Of a DNA stretch of 64,000 nt, positions 9,397-20,100 are shown in pieces. The DNA comes from Vampirovibrio chlorellavorus (GTDB taxonomy: Bacteria > Cyanobacteriota > Vampirovibrionia > Vampirovibrionales > Vampirovibrionaceae), in NCBI RefSeq assembly GCF_003149375.1, contig NZ_QFWH01000006.1:1-64000 (forward strand), written 5' to 3'. The notes under the pieces are model-generated. The model was given only the letters and a program-made list of their open reading frames with translations, did no database searches and was not told the DNA's origin. The stretch's first letter is position 1. The number at the start of each line of letters is the position of its first letter. The translations under genes and the position numbers were made by a program.

Positions 9397-11100
9397 ATGC
9401 GTGAGAAAGAATCTGATAATCCCAAGGCGTGGTCAGACTGGTCGCTTCTGCTGCTGGCCCTTGGGGTTGCCCTGGGGCTGGCCTTGTGGGTGGAACGTCG
9501 GGTTTTCAGTGATCCGGCGGCCCTGAATGATGATGTGCGCAATCAAATCTACTGGATGGCCCGTATCGCCGACCCCTCCGCCTTTGGTGAGGATTACATC
9601 GCCCGGTATTTCACTCAACCCATGCTTATCTCGCCGGTATTGTGGCTGCTGTACCTGCTGGGCGGGCAATGGCTGACGCCTGCCCAGCTCTCTCAGGTCT
9701 TGCCCTTCGGGATGGTGGTGCTGACCACGTTTCTGTTGTTTCAGTATGCCAAACGCTACCAGAATGGTTTGTACGCTTTTTGGGTCTGCTTTTCCTTCAA
9801 CTGCGCCCTGTGGATCTTCAAGAATATGGCGGGTGGGCTCTCCCGATCGTTTATTTATCCCCTCTTATTCTGGACGCTTTGGCAATTGCACCTGAAAAAC
9901 TGGTACTGGCTGGGGCTGGGACTGGTTCTCAGCGCCATAATCTATCCCCCGGCGTTCTTTTTGGGCTTTATTCTACTGATCATTGAAACCGTTTATCTGG
10001 CCAATCAGGATGGCATGCTCAAAGATCGGCTGCTGTGCCTGCTGGGGAGCTTGGCCGGAAGTCTGGGCCTGCTGTTCTGGCGTTCGGCCCATAGCGCCGA
10101 AACCGGACCCTTGTTTGGCCCGCTGAATACCAATCAGTCCATCGAGGGCCTTCCTGATTTTGCCAGTGGGGGGCGGGTGGTTCTGTTTCCGTGGGGCAAT
10201 TTTTCGGAAGACTGGATAAGGCCCCTGCAATGGCTGGGTCAACTACTGGAGCGGGTTCCTCATCTGTATATCCTGATACCCACGGCGGGCTTTGGTCTGG
10301 CGTTGTGGGTGTACAATCGCTATGCCAAAGCGTACTGGGGGCCCCTGCTGATTCCGCCGCAGGTCTGGCGTTTGCTGATCAGCTCGTCCATTTTGTATGT
10401 GGTGGCCTGGGCCGTTCTGTTTTACTTTTACGTGCCAGAGCGCTACTTTCAGTACACCTTGCCCCTTATCCCCACTTTTATGGTGGGGGCCATTATCTAT
10501 CAGCTTCAGCGGCGCTATAGCCCGGCCAAACGTTGGCCTTATCTGGGTCTGGCCGCACTGGGCCTGCTGCTCACCAGTTTTTTCTGGCGGGCGGATCTGA
10601 TGAACCCCAAGGAGAGCGAGCGCAACCTGTACAGTTTTTTGGGAACAACCCCTGCCCAAAGCATGATTGCGGCCTCTCCCGGCCTGGCCAGCAATATCCC
10701 CCTGTACGCTTATCGCAGCGTCTATATTAGCAACGAAGCCTACATCCCCTTTCATCAGGGGTATTACAAGGTCATCAAGGATCGCCTGAAGTCGTTCCTG
10801 AAGGCCTACTATGCCGTGGACGCCCAGTTGCTGAGCGCGTTTGTGCGACAGAACCGTATTGACTACTTTGTGGTGCAAAGCATTGATTTTAAGGAACCCC
10901 GCCTGAGCGAGCTGCCCAAGCGGTATTACCATGCCTTTGACACCCCGTTTTTCGAGGCCCTGAAGCAGGCAAACCCGCGGAACTATCTGCTGTTCCAGGC
11001 GCCAAAGCGCTGTATCCCGTTTCAGACCCGGGGCTTGAAGGTTATTGAGATGACCTGCCTGATCAAGGCGCTGCAACCTTCCGCATCGCAAACACGCTGA
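9397..11100 (+). CDS. Polytopic membrane protein, GT-C-like layout
   Basis: Residues 10-400 contain about ten strongly hydrophobic segments. A long hydrophilic C-terminal domain of about 170 residues, rich in Tyr and Phe, follows. The first loop holds LNDDVRNQ, an acidic pair placed as in GT-C glycosyltransferases and related envelope enzymes. I do not recognise a specific family, so the glycosyltransferase idea is only architectural. ATG 9397 is preferred to the in-frame TTG at 9385 because AGGGG at 9378-9382 is too close to the TTG. The gene is monocistronic and converges on hisS. Confidence 0.72.
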   Translation: MREKESDNPKAWSDWSLLLLALGVALGLALWVERRVFSDPAALNDDVRNQIYWMARIADPSAFGEDYIARYFTQPMLISPVLWLLYLLGGQWLTPAQLSQVLPFGMVVLTTFLLFQYAKRYQNGLYAFWVCFSFNCALWIFKNMAGGLSRSFIYPLLFWTLWQLHLKNWYWLGLGLVLSAIIYPPAFFLGFILLIIETVYLANQDGMLKDRLLCLLGSLAGSLGLLFWRSAHSAETGPLFGPLNTNQSIEGLPDFASGGRVVLFPWGNFSEDWIRPLQWLGQLLERVPHLYILIPTAGFGLALWVYNRYAKAYWGPLLIPPQVWRLLISSSILYVVAWAVLFYFYVPERYFQYTLPLIPTFMVGAIIYQLQRRYSPAKRWPYLGLAALGLLLTSFFWRADLMNPKESERNLYSFLGTTPAQSMIAASPGLASNIPLYAYRSVYISNEAYIPFHQGYYKVIKDRLKSFLKAYYAVDAQLLSAFVRQNRIDYFVVQSIDFKEPRLSELPKRYYHAFDTPFFEALKQANPRNYLLFQAPKRCIPFQTRGLKVIEMTCLIKALQPSASQTR

Positions 11101-11152
11101 AAGGAGCGAGCCAAGGTATTGGGCCTGAGCAATGCAGCCTCCTGATCGGGGA

Positions 11153-12421
11153 TTATACCGGCTTGTCTTGCAGCAGCAGGGCGTAAGGAACCACCCGCTG
11201 TTCCTTGGTGGCCAGCGTTTTCAGTTGCACTTCACCGCTTTGGACTTCCGCCGAGCCCAAAATCAGGGCTTGTCGGGCATTCAGCTTGGCGGCCCGTTCC
11301 AGTTGCTTGCCAAAGCCCTTGCCAGACAGATCCACTTCCACTTTGTAATCCTGGGCCCGCAGTTGCTCCGCCAGATCAAAGGCCGCCGCGTGCTGATCGG
11401 TCACAATGTAGTAGTCCAGCGGCTTGACGGGCAGCTCGCCCACCAGGGCCATGAGCCGCTCCATGCCCAGCGCCCAGCCGATGGCAGGGGTTTCCGGCCC
11501 GCCCAGATCTTCCACCAGTGTATTGTAACGTCCGCCCCCACAGACGGCGTTTTGCGCCCCCAGATTGGTGGAGGTAATCTCGAACACGGTTTTGGTGTAG
11601 TAGTCCAGCCCTCGCACCAGCATAAAATTGCGGTGGTAAGGGATTTTCAGGGCGTCCAGAATCGTCAGTAGTTCGGCGAAATGGGTCTGGCAGTCTTCGC
11701 TGGTAAAGTCCGTTTGTAAAAAGGCTTGCACCTCCGGCTGAGCATAAATACCCTGACAGCCCGTATTTTTACAGTCCAGCATGCGCAGGGGATTGCTAAC
11801 ATACCGGGTTTGGCAATCCGGGCACAACTGGGTCAGCAAGGGCGCCAACAGGGCTTTGAATCCGGCTTTGAAGCGCTCCCGACATTCGGCGGTGCCAATA
11901 TTATTGATTTGCAGGGAGAGATTGGGCAAGCCCAGCTGCTCAAACAACCGCATGGCCATTAAAACGGCTTCGGCGTCTGCGGCGGGGGTGTCCAGACCGA
12001 ACAATTCCAGCCCCACCTGATGAAACTGGCGCTGGCGGCCCGCTTGTGGCCGCTCGTAGCGGAACATGGGGCCCATGTAATACAACTTGACCGGCTTGGG
12101 CCAGCGGGCCATGCCTTGCTCGATGAAGGCCCGCACCACCCCGGCAGTCCCTTCCGGGCGCAAGGACAGGCGACGCTCGCTTTTCTCGAAGGTGTACATT
12201 TCCTTGTTGACGATGTCGGTGCTTTCGCCCACGCCCCGTTCAAACAGCTCGGTATGCTCAAAGATCGGGGTGCGAACCTCCTGGTAACCGGCGTTCTGAA
12301 AGTGCAGACGGCAGGTCGATTCCAGGGATTCCCAGCGTTCCACCTCCGTTCCAAAGAGGTCCTGCGTTCCTTTGGGACGCTGAATCAGTTCTCGGCGAGA
12401 TTTTTGGGAGGTGCCAGTCAT
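11153..12421 (-). CDS. hisS: Histidyl-tRNA synthetase
   Basis: Class II aminoacyl-tRNA synthetase that charges tRNA-His in the cytoplasm. The order of motifs is canonical: RPKGTQDLFG at residue 15, the LRPEGTAGVVR segment near 80, motif 2 MFRYERPQAGRQRQFHQ near 115, the histidine-specific loop LVRGLDYYTKT near 265, and motif 3 GWALGMERL near 320. An anticodon-binding domain follows. At 422 residues it has normal length. ATG 12421 follows a possible -10 (TACACT) about 20 bases upstream, and rph ends 53 bp before it, so an rph-hisS operon with an extra promoter is likely. Confidence 0.97.
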   Translation of the reverse strand: MTGTSQKSRRELIQRPKGTQDLFGTEVERWESLESTCRLHFQNAGYQEVRTPIFEHTELFERGVGESTDIVNKEMYTFEKSERRLSLRPEGTAGVVRAFIEQGMARWPKPVKLYYMGPMFRYERPQAGRQRQFHQVGLELFGLDTPAADAEAVLMAMRLFEQLGLPNLSLQINNIGTAECRERFKAGFKALLAPLLTQLCPDCQTRYVSNPLRMLDCKNTGCQGIYAQPEVQAFLQTDFTSEDCQTHFAELLTILDALKIPYHRNFMLVRGLDYYTKTVFEITSTNLGAQNAVCGGGRYNTLVEDLGGPETPAIGWALGMERLMALVGELPVKPLDYYIVTDQHAAAFDLAEQLRAQDYKVEVDLSGKGFGKQLERAAKLNARQALILGSAEVQSGEVQLKTLATKEQRVVPYALLLQDKPV

Positions 12422-12474
12422 GAGGGTTACGGTCTTTCTAGTGTAGCGACTTGTTTTTGCGGTTTATTCGGGAA

Positions 12475-13233
12475 TTATAGGGCTTCCACCGGCACGGATG
12501 TACCTGTTGCCTGAGCAAGGGCGATTTGCTGCTCGGCGAAGAGTTGCTGAATGCCCGCTTCCGCCAGATCCACCAGCCGGTTTAGCTGGGCCCGGCTGAG
12601 GGGGGCCCGTTCACTGCTGAGTTGCAACTCAATCAATTGCCCTTCGGCGTTCATAACCACGTTAGCGTCCACTTCCGCCGTGGAATCCTCATCGTAGTTC
12701 AGGTCCAGAATTTCCAGCCCTTCCACCAGTCCAACACTGACGGCGGCCACGGGGTTCAAGGGCGGCAGTTCCGCCAGCATGCCATCGGCCACCAGTTTGT
12801 TGAGGCAATCCACCAGGGCCACATATCCACCGGTAATGGCGGCCACCCGGGTGCCACCGTCGGCCTGAATGACATCGGCGTCGATGGTAATGGTCCGGGA
12901 ACCGATTTTGGTCAAGTCCACGCTGGCCCGCAGGGTGCGCCCAATCAGCCGCTGGATTTCCGCGGTGCGCCCGGAGACTTTCTGCCGTTCCCGCTGGGTG
13001 CGCTGGTTGGTGGCGCCCGGCAACATAGCGTATTCCGCCGTCAGCCAGCCGGTGTTCTCTTCTTTTAAAATGTGAATGTGGCGAGGCACCCGTTCTTCCA
13101 CGGTGGCGGTCACAAGGACCTGGGTATCCCCGAAACAGACCAGTACCGACCCGTGGGCGTGCTTGGTGAAATGACGGAGGATGCGAATGGGCCGAAGCTG
13201 GTTGGCGGAGCGCTGATCGGGTCTGATGAACAT
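12475..13233 (-). CDS. rph: Ribonuclease PH
   Basis: Phosphorolytic 3' to 5' exoribonuclease that trims tRNA precursors. Recognisable are RPDQRSANQLRPI at the start, GDTQVLVTATVEE near residue 35, the core GATNQRTQRER near 80, the IQRLIGRTLRA segment near 95 and IDADVIQADGGTR near 115. The frame is open to 13323, but ATG 13233 gives the usual length (252 residues) and has GAAGGG upstream. The 30 extra residues are unlike the family. It is followed by hisS, consistent with a tRNA-maturation and charging unit. Confidence 0.96.
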   Translation of the reverse strand: MFIRPDQRSANQLRPIRILRHFTKHAHGSVLVCFGDTQVLVTATVEERVPRHIHILKEENTGWLTAEYAMLPGATNQRTQRERQKVSGRTAEIQRLIGRTLRASVDLTKIGSRTITIDADVIQADGGTRVAAITGGYVALVDCLNKLVADGMLAELPPLNPVAAVSVGLVEGLEILDLNYDEDSTAEVDANVVMNAEGQLIELQLSSERAPLSRAQLNRLVDLAEAGIQQLFAEQQIALAQATGTSVPVEAL

Positions 13234-13367
13234 GGATACCCTTCTCTCTGGAAGACAAACACACAGGTGTTTATCATAGCAAAAAAGAGTGGCGTCTGGC
13301 CCGCTGGCCCAAAATGCTGCCAAAATACTGGATCAGGGCTGGGTTCTTTGACCGGACTGGGGTCTGT

Positions 13368-14105
13368 TTAATACCAGGTGGGGGTCACAAAGTGATCGGG
13401 CTTCAGGGGGATTCGCTGGGAGACGGGGGCAAAGTGAGGGGAACGGATCTGCATCTCCAGTTCGATGGGCCATTGATTGGGATGTTTGGATAAATAGGAC
13501 AGCAAATTGATTCTCCCCAGCGGGAGGAGCTGATCCTCGCCCGGGGCGATGGCTGAAACGGTCAGGGTCTCCGGGCCCAAGAGCGTTTTCCAGCGGGCGG
13601 ATTGCTGCAGATGCCCCCAGTCTGTCATCTGGATGGCCGGGTTGACCTTTAAGTCTCCCATTTTGGCCCGCACGGTGACCTGGACAGGTACGTTCAAATA
13701 GGCCTTCTGCCCATCATTGAACAAATGGGCCTTGAGGGACAGTACCCATGGGTTTGGCCCCCCGTGATATCGCCACTGTTTCAGCACCTCTTCCACGTCC
13801 GCCTTGTCATAGGCCTGATCGGCGAAAATCTGGGCCTGTTCCGGGCCTAATTCCCCACGATGTTCTGACTGCCACTGGTTCTTCAGGGCAATAAAGGAGG
13901 CTTTTTCATCCAGACGGTAATAAAAATCGGCGCTGGCCACCTGGAGTCCCTGCCGGGCTGACTGCGGGCGGGCAGGCGCGCTCCGGCTGATGGCGCCTGT
14001 CAGGCTACCATTCAGAACATTGTCAGCCTTGGCGGACAATAACGTTAGCGCCTGCGATAAGAGCAGCAGGCCCAACACCAGCCAGATGAGTACAGTTTGT
14101 TGCAT
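13368..14105 (-). CDS. Exported or anchored protein of unknown function
   Basis: A 245-residue protein with an N-terminal hydrophobic segment (residues 4-22) that acts as signal peptide or anchor. The rest is soluble, mixed alpha/beta, with no recognised motif. ATG 14105 is chosen over GTG 14141, which has no ribosome site. A perfect TATAAT lies six bases before ATG 14105, so the mRNA may be nearly leaderless. It precedes rph by 134 bp on the same strand. Function unknown. Confidence 0.65.
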   Translation of the reverse strand: MQQTVLIWLVLGLLLLSQALTLLSAKADNVLNGSLTGAISRSAPARPQSARQGLQVASADFYYRLDEKASFIALKNQWQSEHRGELGPEQAQIFADQAYDKADVEEVLKQWRYHGGPNPWVLSLKAHLFNDGQKAYLNVPVQVTVRAKMGDLKVNPAIQMTDWGHLQQSARWKTLLGPETLTVSAIAPGEDQLLPLGRINLLSYLSKHPNQWPIELEMQIRSPHFAPVSQRIPLKPDHFVTPTWY

Positions 14106-14111
14106 ACCCTG

Positions 14112-14117
14112 ATTATA
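14112..14117 (-). promoter_or_regulatory. -10 box (TATAAT) six bases before a start codon
   Basis: On the minus strand TATAAT is followed by CAGGGT and then ATG. Transcription would start at or next to the start codon. No clear -35 was identified. Confidence 0.45.
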
Positions 14118-14340
14118 AAGCGCCGATGGGGAGACTTTCACCGTTTACTTGCAGGATTGCGCAAAACCCGCTTCAGTCAGCCTGTTTGCCGAGCGATGCA
14201 GCGTCTCCCGGAAGCAATGTAGAGCTTTGGGGTGCAGAGCTTTGGCGCGTAAAAATATGTAACGCTTTCCCCTGAAATCCCAAAGTTCAGCCTTCTCCCG
14301 CCGATACCCCCTACACAGCGGTGTGAAGGGGATCTCTGCC

Positions 14341-15933
14341 ATGAGCCAAAAAACGCCTGAGACAGATGCAAGCCTGCAAACGGTGTGTGATGGGGTGGCT
14401 CGTCAAATTTGCGGCGCGGCTGATGAGTATTACCTGAGCCACTTTAACCCCACGGTTGATGAAAATCAGCTCCCGCTGGCCCTGAACGAATATGCCCGGG
14501 CCCTGGAACAATCGCCGGACGCGGTGGGGATTGTAGTTAAAATGGCCCAGACCCAGCTCAGGCAGGGGTTATTCATTAAGGCGGAGCAATCGGCCAAGCG
14601 GGCCCTGACCTTGCATGAGGCAGGCAAGGTACTTTCCACAGAGGCCTTGGCTGGCGCTTATCAGGTGTTGGGGATTGTGGCCTATCACCGGGACGATTAT
14701 GAAGCCGCCAAACGCCTGCTGGGCAAATCCATCCGGCTTTGTCCCAAGGCGCAGGCCCAGGCCAGAATCTTCCTTTTCAGGCTGGAGCGGGACTTTGTTA
14801 CGGAAAACTGGAAAAATCCCCGTTCGCTCTGGAAAGGGCTGTACGGCCTTTGGTGCCTGTTCATGGCCCTCGTCGCCGCACCGTTTGCCAAAGAGCGGAT
14901 GAGCCTTGGGCACGGCTTTCTCCTCTTGCCCCAGCTGATGCAGGCCTGGTTTCTGGAGGAATTCAACCGGGGCGAGCAGGCTTTGACGCACTATCTTAAA
15001 ATTCATCAGCAGTTCCCGGGGCTTCCCGGTGTCACGGTTCTCATTGGCGAACTTTACCGGGAGACGGGACACCCGGAGGAGGCTCGCCACTGGTTTGAAA
15101 AGGCCCTGGAACGGCATCCCGACTACCTGAACGGATACTATCATTTGGCCCGCTTGCTGGAAGAGCAGGAAAATTATCCGCAGATGGCCAGGGTCTACGA
15201 GACCATTGTCCAGATGACGCCCCATCAGCCGGACGCCCATTGTCATCTGGGCAACGCCTATTATTACATGAATGACTTTACACAGGCCGTCTGTCACTAC
15301 GCCACCGCCTTGCAACTGGGCAAGGATAACCATTGGAAGGCCATGGTGGCTCAAAGCATGGCCAATATTCACGCGGATTACCTGCGGAACGCTCAGGCGG
15401 CCATTGCCTATTACGATATGGCCAGCGTTTTGAACCCGGAGGATGTGGAAAACTACATTCAGATGGGCCTGTTATATTTCCAGAAGGAAGACTTTGCCAA
15501 CGCCGAGTCAGTGTACCTGAAGGCCATTAAAGCCAACCCCAAAATGCCCAAGCTCTACTCCAACCTGGGGTATCTGCGCTGGATGGCCAACGATGTGGAG
15601 CGGGCCATTGCCTACTACAAGCGTGCCATCGAGCTGGATGACACCTATGAGATTCCGATCAACAATCTGGGAGTCATTCACCTGGATTTGCTGGGGGAGG
15701 TGGACAGTGCCATTGGGTACTTCCAGCAGGCCATCGCCATCAATGACAGTTACGCCCTGGCCTACTACAATCTGGGGAGGGCTTACAGCTTTCTGGGAAA
15801 CCGTCTGGATGCCGCCCACTGTTTTAAAACCGCTCAGGCGCTGAATCTGGAAAGTAAGGATCTGGACAACGACGAGTTGAGCGCCCGCATTCACAGTTTG
15901 TTTGACTCCTGCGAGATAGAATTGCTGGATTGA
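14341..15933 (+). CDS. TPR protein, probably cytoplasmic or peripheral
   Basis: A 530-residue protein built almost entirely of tetratricopeptide repeats. The clearest are in the second half, such as YYNLGRAYSFLGNRLDAAH near residue 490. A short hydrophobic stretch (LWCLFMALVAAPF, about residue 175) may be buried or membrane-associated. No signal peptide is seen. ATG 14341 has AAGGGG nine bases upstream; the longer frame from GTG 14323 would include that ribosome site. A CCCC/GGGG hairpin around 14308-14332 could mask the site. TPR arrays scaffold protein complexes; the partners cannot be inferred. Confidence 0.82.
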   Translation: MSQKTPETDASLQTVCDGVARQICGAADEYYLSHFNPTVDENQLPLALNEYARALEQSPDAVGIVVKMAQTQLRQGLFIKAEQSAKRALTLHEAGKVLSTEALAGAYQVLGIVAYHRDDYEAAKRLLGKSIRLCPKAQAQARIFLFRLERDFVTENWKNPRSLWKGLYGLWCLFMALVAAPFAKERMSLGHGFLLLPQLMQAWFLEEFNRGEQALTHYLKIHQQFPGLPGVTVLIGELYRETGHPEEARHWFEKALERHPDYLNGYYHLARLLEEQENYPQMARVYETIVQMTPHQPDAHCHLGNAYYYMNDFTQAVCHYATALQLGKDNHWKAMVAQSMANIHADYLRNAQAAIAYYDMASVLNPEDVENYIQMGLLYFQKEDFANAESVYLKAIKANPKMPKLYSNLGYLRWMANDVERAIAYYKRAIELDDTYEIPINNLGVIHLDLLGEVDSAIGYFQQAIAINDSYALAYYNLGRAYSFLGNRLDAAHCFKTAQALNLESKDLDNDELSARIHSLFDSCEIELLD

Positions 15934-15959
15934 GCAGAGCAGGGGGCTTCGCTCAATCC
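15927..15959 (+). terminator. Hairpin over the TPR stop codon
   Basis: GGATTGAGC (15927-15935) and GCTCAATCC (15951-15959) form a perfect 9-bp stem. The stop codon lies in the first arm. No T run follows immediately, so termination is plausible but not certain. Confidence 0.4.
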
Positions 15960-16025
15960 TGCCCAGCTGGCTTTTGCCTTGCTGACTCTTGTCTTGCTTT
16001 TTCTTGTATGGCTGAATCTTTCCTT

Positions 16026-16053
16026 TTGCCACCGGGCCAATTTTTTGTATAAT
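16026..16053 (+). promoter_or_regulatory. Promoter for tRNA-Ser
   Basis: TTGCCA (16026-16031) and TATAAT (16048-16053) are separated by 16 bp. The only gene downstream on this strand is the tRNA at 16194, which would have a 5' leader of about 135 nt to be removed by RNase P. Confidence 0.6.
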
Positions 16054-16193
16054 GACGGACAAAGAAGGCGAGTAACAGGCGGTGTTTGGCGCTTCACGTC
16101 CCGAATGACAACAGGCGACACCTGTGGGCCCGAAGTCCCATTTATATTGCCCGGGCAGCTTTTTTTCCTCAATTGAATATGTTTCCTTAACTT

Positions 16194-16275
16194 GGAAGTG
16201 ATCCGAATGGTTAGGGAGCCGCCTCGAAAGCGGTCGCCCCGCAAGGGGTTGCAGGTTCGACTCCTGTCACTTCCG
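16194..16275 (+). tRNA. tRNA-Ser (anticodon CGA)
   Basis: A complete cloverleaf can be folded by eye. The acceptor is GGAAGTG pairing with CACTTCC. The anticodon stem GCCGC/GCGGT holds the loop CTCGAAA, with anticodon CGA reading UCG. The long variable arm CCCC-GCAA-GGGG is a class II (Ser/Leu type) feature. The T arm is GCAGG-TTCGACT-CCTGT. G is the discriminator base. The 3' CCA is not encoded, so it must be added enzymatically. A strong terminator lies downstream at 16392-16424. Confidence 0.95.
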
Positions 16276-16391
16276 ATTTTTTAAATAGGGAATATGTGCC
16301 TTTTATTAATTTGGGCAAGGCAGCCTTACCTTAATTTTTAGCGATCCCGAGTCCCGGTCTGGATGGGGACAATTGCAAGTCTAGCCCGCCC

Positions 16392-16424
16392 AAAATCCCG
16401 GTGGCAAAAACCGACCGGGATTTT
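16392..16424. terminator. Bidirectional terminator
   Basis: AAAATCCCGGT (16392-16402) and ACCGGGATTTT (16414-16424) form a perfect 11-bp stem with an 11-nt loop and A/T runs on both outer sides. It can stop the tRNA transcript on the plus strand and the Gln-rich gene on the minus strand. Confidence 0.88.
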
Positions 16425-16470
16425 AGAATTTTTGAGAATCCAATGACTCGCTGAAAGGGCTGGAGCTGGT

Positions 16471-16830
16471 CTATTTGGCTCCCAGGCCGCTTAATAGGGT
16501 CATCAAAAACTGCATTAATTGACTCATATCCGGCTGTGTTGCGTTTTCCGGCATGCCGCTGGCCCCACCCAACAGGCTGGCCAGAGAAGGTTGCTGCTGC
16601 TGTTGTAGCGCTTGTTGTTGCTTGCGAAGCGCCGATTGCTGAACCAGGCCATTGGCCCAGGAGAGAATGTCGCTGCCATCGGCGTTGTGCGTGGCGCTAT
16701 AGGTCAAGCTGTTGATGCCGCGCATGAAATCCGTCATGCTGTTTCCCGGACTACTGGTTACGAAAGGGGTTTGCATACCGGACAGGGTATTGATGGCAGG
16801 AAAACCCAGCGAAGATGACATTGGTAACAT
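16471..16830 (-). CDS. Gln-rich small protein
   Basis: A 119-residue protein with no signal peptide. A Gln-rich block at about residues 68-82 (KQQQALQQQQQP) is followed by a hydrophobic C-terminal helix, LMQFLMTLLSGLG. The GGAGG at the proper distance upstream of ATG 16830 and the downstream terminator support a real gene. The N-terminal half is rich in Ser, Pro and Gly. The overall style (polar start, short amphipathic helix) recalls the N-termini of the GDPH proteins at 47-50 kb, but I cannot show homology. Function unknown. Confidence 0.72.
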   Translation of the reverse strand: MLPMSSSLGFPAINTLSGMQTPFVTSSPGNSMTDFMRGINSLTYSATHNADGSDILSWANGLVQQSALRKQQQALQQQQQPSLASLLGGASGMPENATQPDMSQLMQFLMTLLSGLGAK

Positions 16831-17153
16831 TTAAACAAGCCTCCGAACTTGAGAGGATGATTTTTTTGTATCAACCAAACCTAAAAGGATATACACTATA
16901 TAAAACTTTTTGCGGGTATGGATTGCTAACGTATATGGTTTTTTGTGTTTTTGTTACAAAAAGGGACTGCCGGACTTCTCTTTCAAACAGCCGCCCCATG
17001 GGGCTAAATGGCCATTATGAGGCCTTTGGAAAAATCCTTGAATCCAGGAGCGGGCAGCAAGCATCTATTTAATTCGCACAGGCTGGGATTCCCGCTTTGC
17101 TTTGTTTAGAATAAGCGCGTTAACGGCAATCCAGGGATTTTATCTGCATATCT
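16831..17153. other. AT-rich intergenic region
   Basis: This 323-bp divergent spacer separates the Gln-rich gene from the Lys/Pro-rich gene. It is markedly AT-richer than its surroundings and holds TATA-like boxes around 16890-16905. I see no gene or convincing complete promoter. Confidence 0.5.
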
Positions 17154-20100
17154 ATGAAAAGCGTGGCCTTTGGTTTTTCCCGGTTATTAGCGCGCTCTAT
17201 ATCGCTGCTGATGGTGACCACCCTGATCACCGGCTGGTTACCCAGTAGCTTTGCCGTTAAAGAGGAAACTGCCCCTGCGCTTCAGTCTGCCCCGGAGCTT
17301 GATACGGAACTTGAACGGCTGTGGAACCAGAGCATTGAAGATCCCACGCCCCAAAAACGGTCAAAACCATCAGGGGCTGCTTCTTCTGCGGCTATTCAAA
17401 AGCCTGTGAGACCACCCGCTGCCCAGCCGACCCCTGCCGCCGCCAAGACAAAACCTTTACCCTCCACAGCGGAAAACCCGGTCAAGACCAAAGCACAGCC
17501 GGTTCAGTCCCGGCCAGCGGCTTCCACGCCCGCAGCAAAAACAGGACGGTCCACCCCGGCGCTGTCTGAAAAAGCCGAATCGCCAGAGACCAAAGCAAAA
17601 ACCCAGCCGGATCAGTCCCCCGTGTCTCCCGGCTCAACGCCCTCCGTGCCTCCAAAAACTAAAGTCGCCCCGCCGGAACCCGTTAAGGAAAGCAAACGTC
17701 CTCCCAAGGCCAGCCCCAAAGCGTCCGCCCCGGGGCAACCAAAAACTTCGGCGCAGCCTTCAGGCTCCACCCCGAAACCGTCTTCAGCCGCCAGCCCGGC
17801 ACAGTTACAATCCCCGGCCATTACTGGGCCTGCTCCCTCGACTGGAGCAATTGAAACACATGAAACAAAGGTAAAGGCGCTCAAACCGGAGAAAATTAAA
17901 AAAAGCTGGCGTAAATCCAAAGAGAAACCGGTCAAGGCCCAGCCTGTGGCAAGCCAAGCGCCGAAGGTGGAGAAGGCGGCGCAAGACCCCTTAAAAACCC
18001 CGCAGACCGCTCAGGAGACCAAGGCTGTGAGTGCCGGGGCCAAGCCAGTGAGCATTGAGGCCAAGCCCAAAGTGCTGCCCGTTGACAGTGCCAAGCGTCC
18101 CCCTGCAGCTCCACCCGCAGAAGCCGCAGAAGCCAAAGTCGCCAAGCCTGATTCCGGGACGAAAGCCGACAAGAGCCACACCCGTGAGGAAAAACAGGCT
18201 GACGAAAAACAGGCTCACCCGGTTCGCCAGCCCAGACCTAAAAAAGAAAAAGCCACAAAAGAAAAAATCAAAACAGAAAGACCCAAAAAGGGAAGATCCT
18301 CGAAAGACTGGGCTCCTATAGTGGAAACCAATCCTCAGGCCATTCAGGTTCAGGCGTCGCCCGAGGTGAAAGAGCTGTCCAACCCGGCGGAACCCCAGGC
18401 GCAGGCCAGTCCACCCGCTTCGCCTATGACCCCGCCCGTGGCCAAAGTGAAGCCTGAGGCCCCCGCCAAGCCTGTCAAAATCAGGCAGAAAAAGGTAAAA
18501 CCGGTCAAGGCTCAACCTTCAGCAGCTCAGCCTGAAATTGCCAAGCCCGAAAATATAAAACCCGAAAAAATAAAGCCTGAGAAAATAAAAAACAAGAAAA
18601 TAAAACCTGAAATCGTAAAGCCTGAAACCATAAAGTCAGAGCCCCTTCCTCCCTCGAAGAAGCGTCAGGAGAAGCATGCGCCGGAAAAAGTGACCTTGCC
18701 GGAAAAAACCAGCCTAGAGGCTGAAAAATCCAAAGTCCACCGCCCGGAAGAGCCCTTCTCTGCCAATGCGCAACCGGAAAAAGCGGCGGGGCCTCAGGCA
18801 GAGCCTTTCCCGACCCGGCGGGATAAGAAACGGAAAAAACAACGGGCTCAAAAATCCCGGCCCGTAAATCCGTCGACCACCCCAGTTCAGGCGGATAGCA
18901 AGGCCCCGGCGTTGACGCCCTCAACTGCCTCTGCTGCGCAGGAGCCGACGCCCCAGCGCGATCGTGGGACAACCCCGCTCAAAACGGCCAAACGAAAAGA
19001 AGCCAAGCGCAAAGAAGCCAAACGAAAAGAAGCTAAGCCAACAGAAGCCAAGCCTCAGGAAATTAAATCCCAAGAAGTGAAGTCCCAAGAGGCCAGGCTG
19101 ACGGAAGTGAAACCCACAGAAGCCAAGGCAAAGGCGGCCAAAGTAAAAGTGGTCAAGGCAAAAAAAGTCAGGACTCCCAAGCCACCCAAACCCTCCAAAG
19201 TCAATCCCAAAACCGAGGAACAGACTTCGCCAGGCATTGGCACCACGCCGGTTGCGGGAGGGCAGCCACCCGCAGTCAAACCGGATTCTCCGGCCGAGCA
19301 GTCGGAGTTACTGCCGCCTGCACAATCAGCGCCTGAAAAGTCTGCACGCCAAAAATCAACGGATGAAAAATCAGTGCGCGAAAAAACGGCACGCGGCAAG
19401 AAGGACGGTAAAAAAGAAAAGATCAGGCCATCCAAAGTGGCCCGTCCGGCCAAGCCAGAAACGCCCAAAGCGCCACCCGGAACAGCGCTAAACGCAAAAT
19501 CGGCAGCTACAAAGCCGGTAGATACAAAACCGGTAGATGTAAAACCGGCAGCTACAAAGCCGGTAGATGCAAAATCCGCAGCGCTCCAGTCGAGGCCTGA
19601 AACTCAGGCAGGCTCCCCGGCACAAGTGCAGCCCCCACAAACCGTCCCCAGTCCGGCGCTGCCCGTCAAGGCCGAGTCGACAGAGCGTTCCACTCCTCCC
19701 GACGCTTTTACGCAGGCTGCATCGGCCACCGTCTTGCCTGTGCCCCCGTCGTCGACCATGCCTGTGGAAGTGACCCAGTTGGCGGCGCAGTACCTCACCG
19801 CCCTGCAACAGTGGCAGCAATCGAAGCAAAAAGAAAGTCTGGAGCCTGTCCTGAACAAAGGGCAAGAGGCGGCCCGGGCCATTCTGCAACGGGCTGAAAC
19901 CCTCACCGATGAGGATTTTGAAGCCCTCAAGAAGTCCATGCCCGGCTACCTCATTCTGCATCGGGATATTTTGGTGGCGGGCCCCGATCCGGCCTTTTTC
20001 CTGACCTTGGCCACCCAAAAGGGCAAACCCGCCGATCAGGCTTTTTTCAAGCTGATGAACCAGACCTTGAATGGCTACTGGCCCAGTACTATGGAACAAT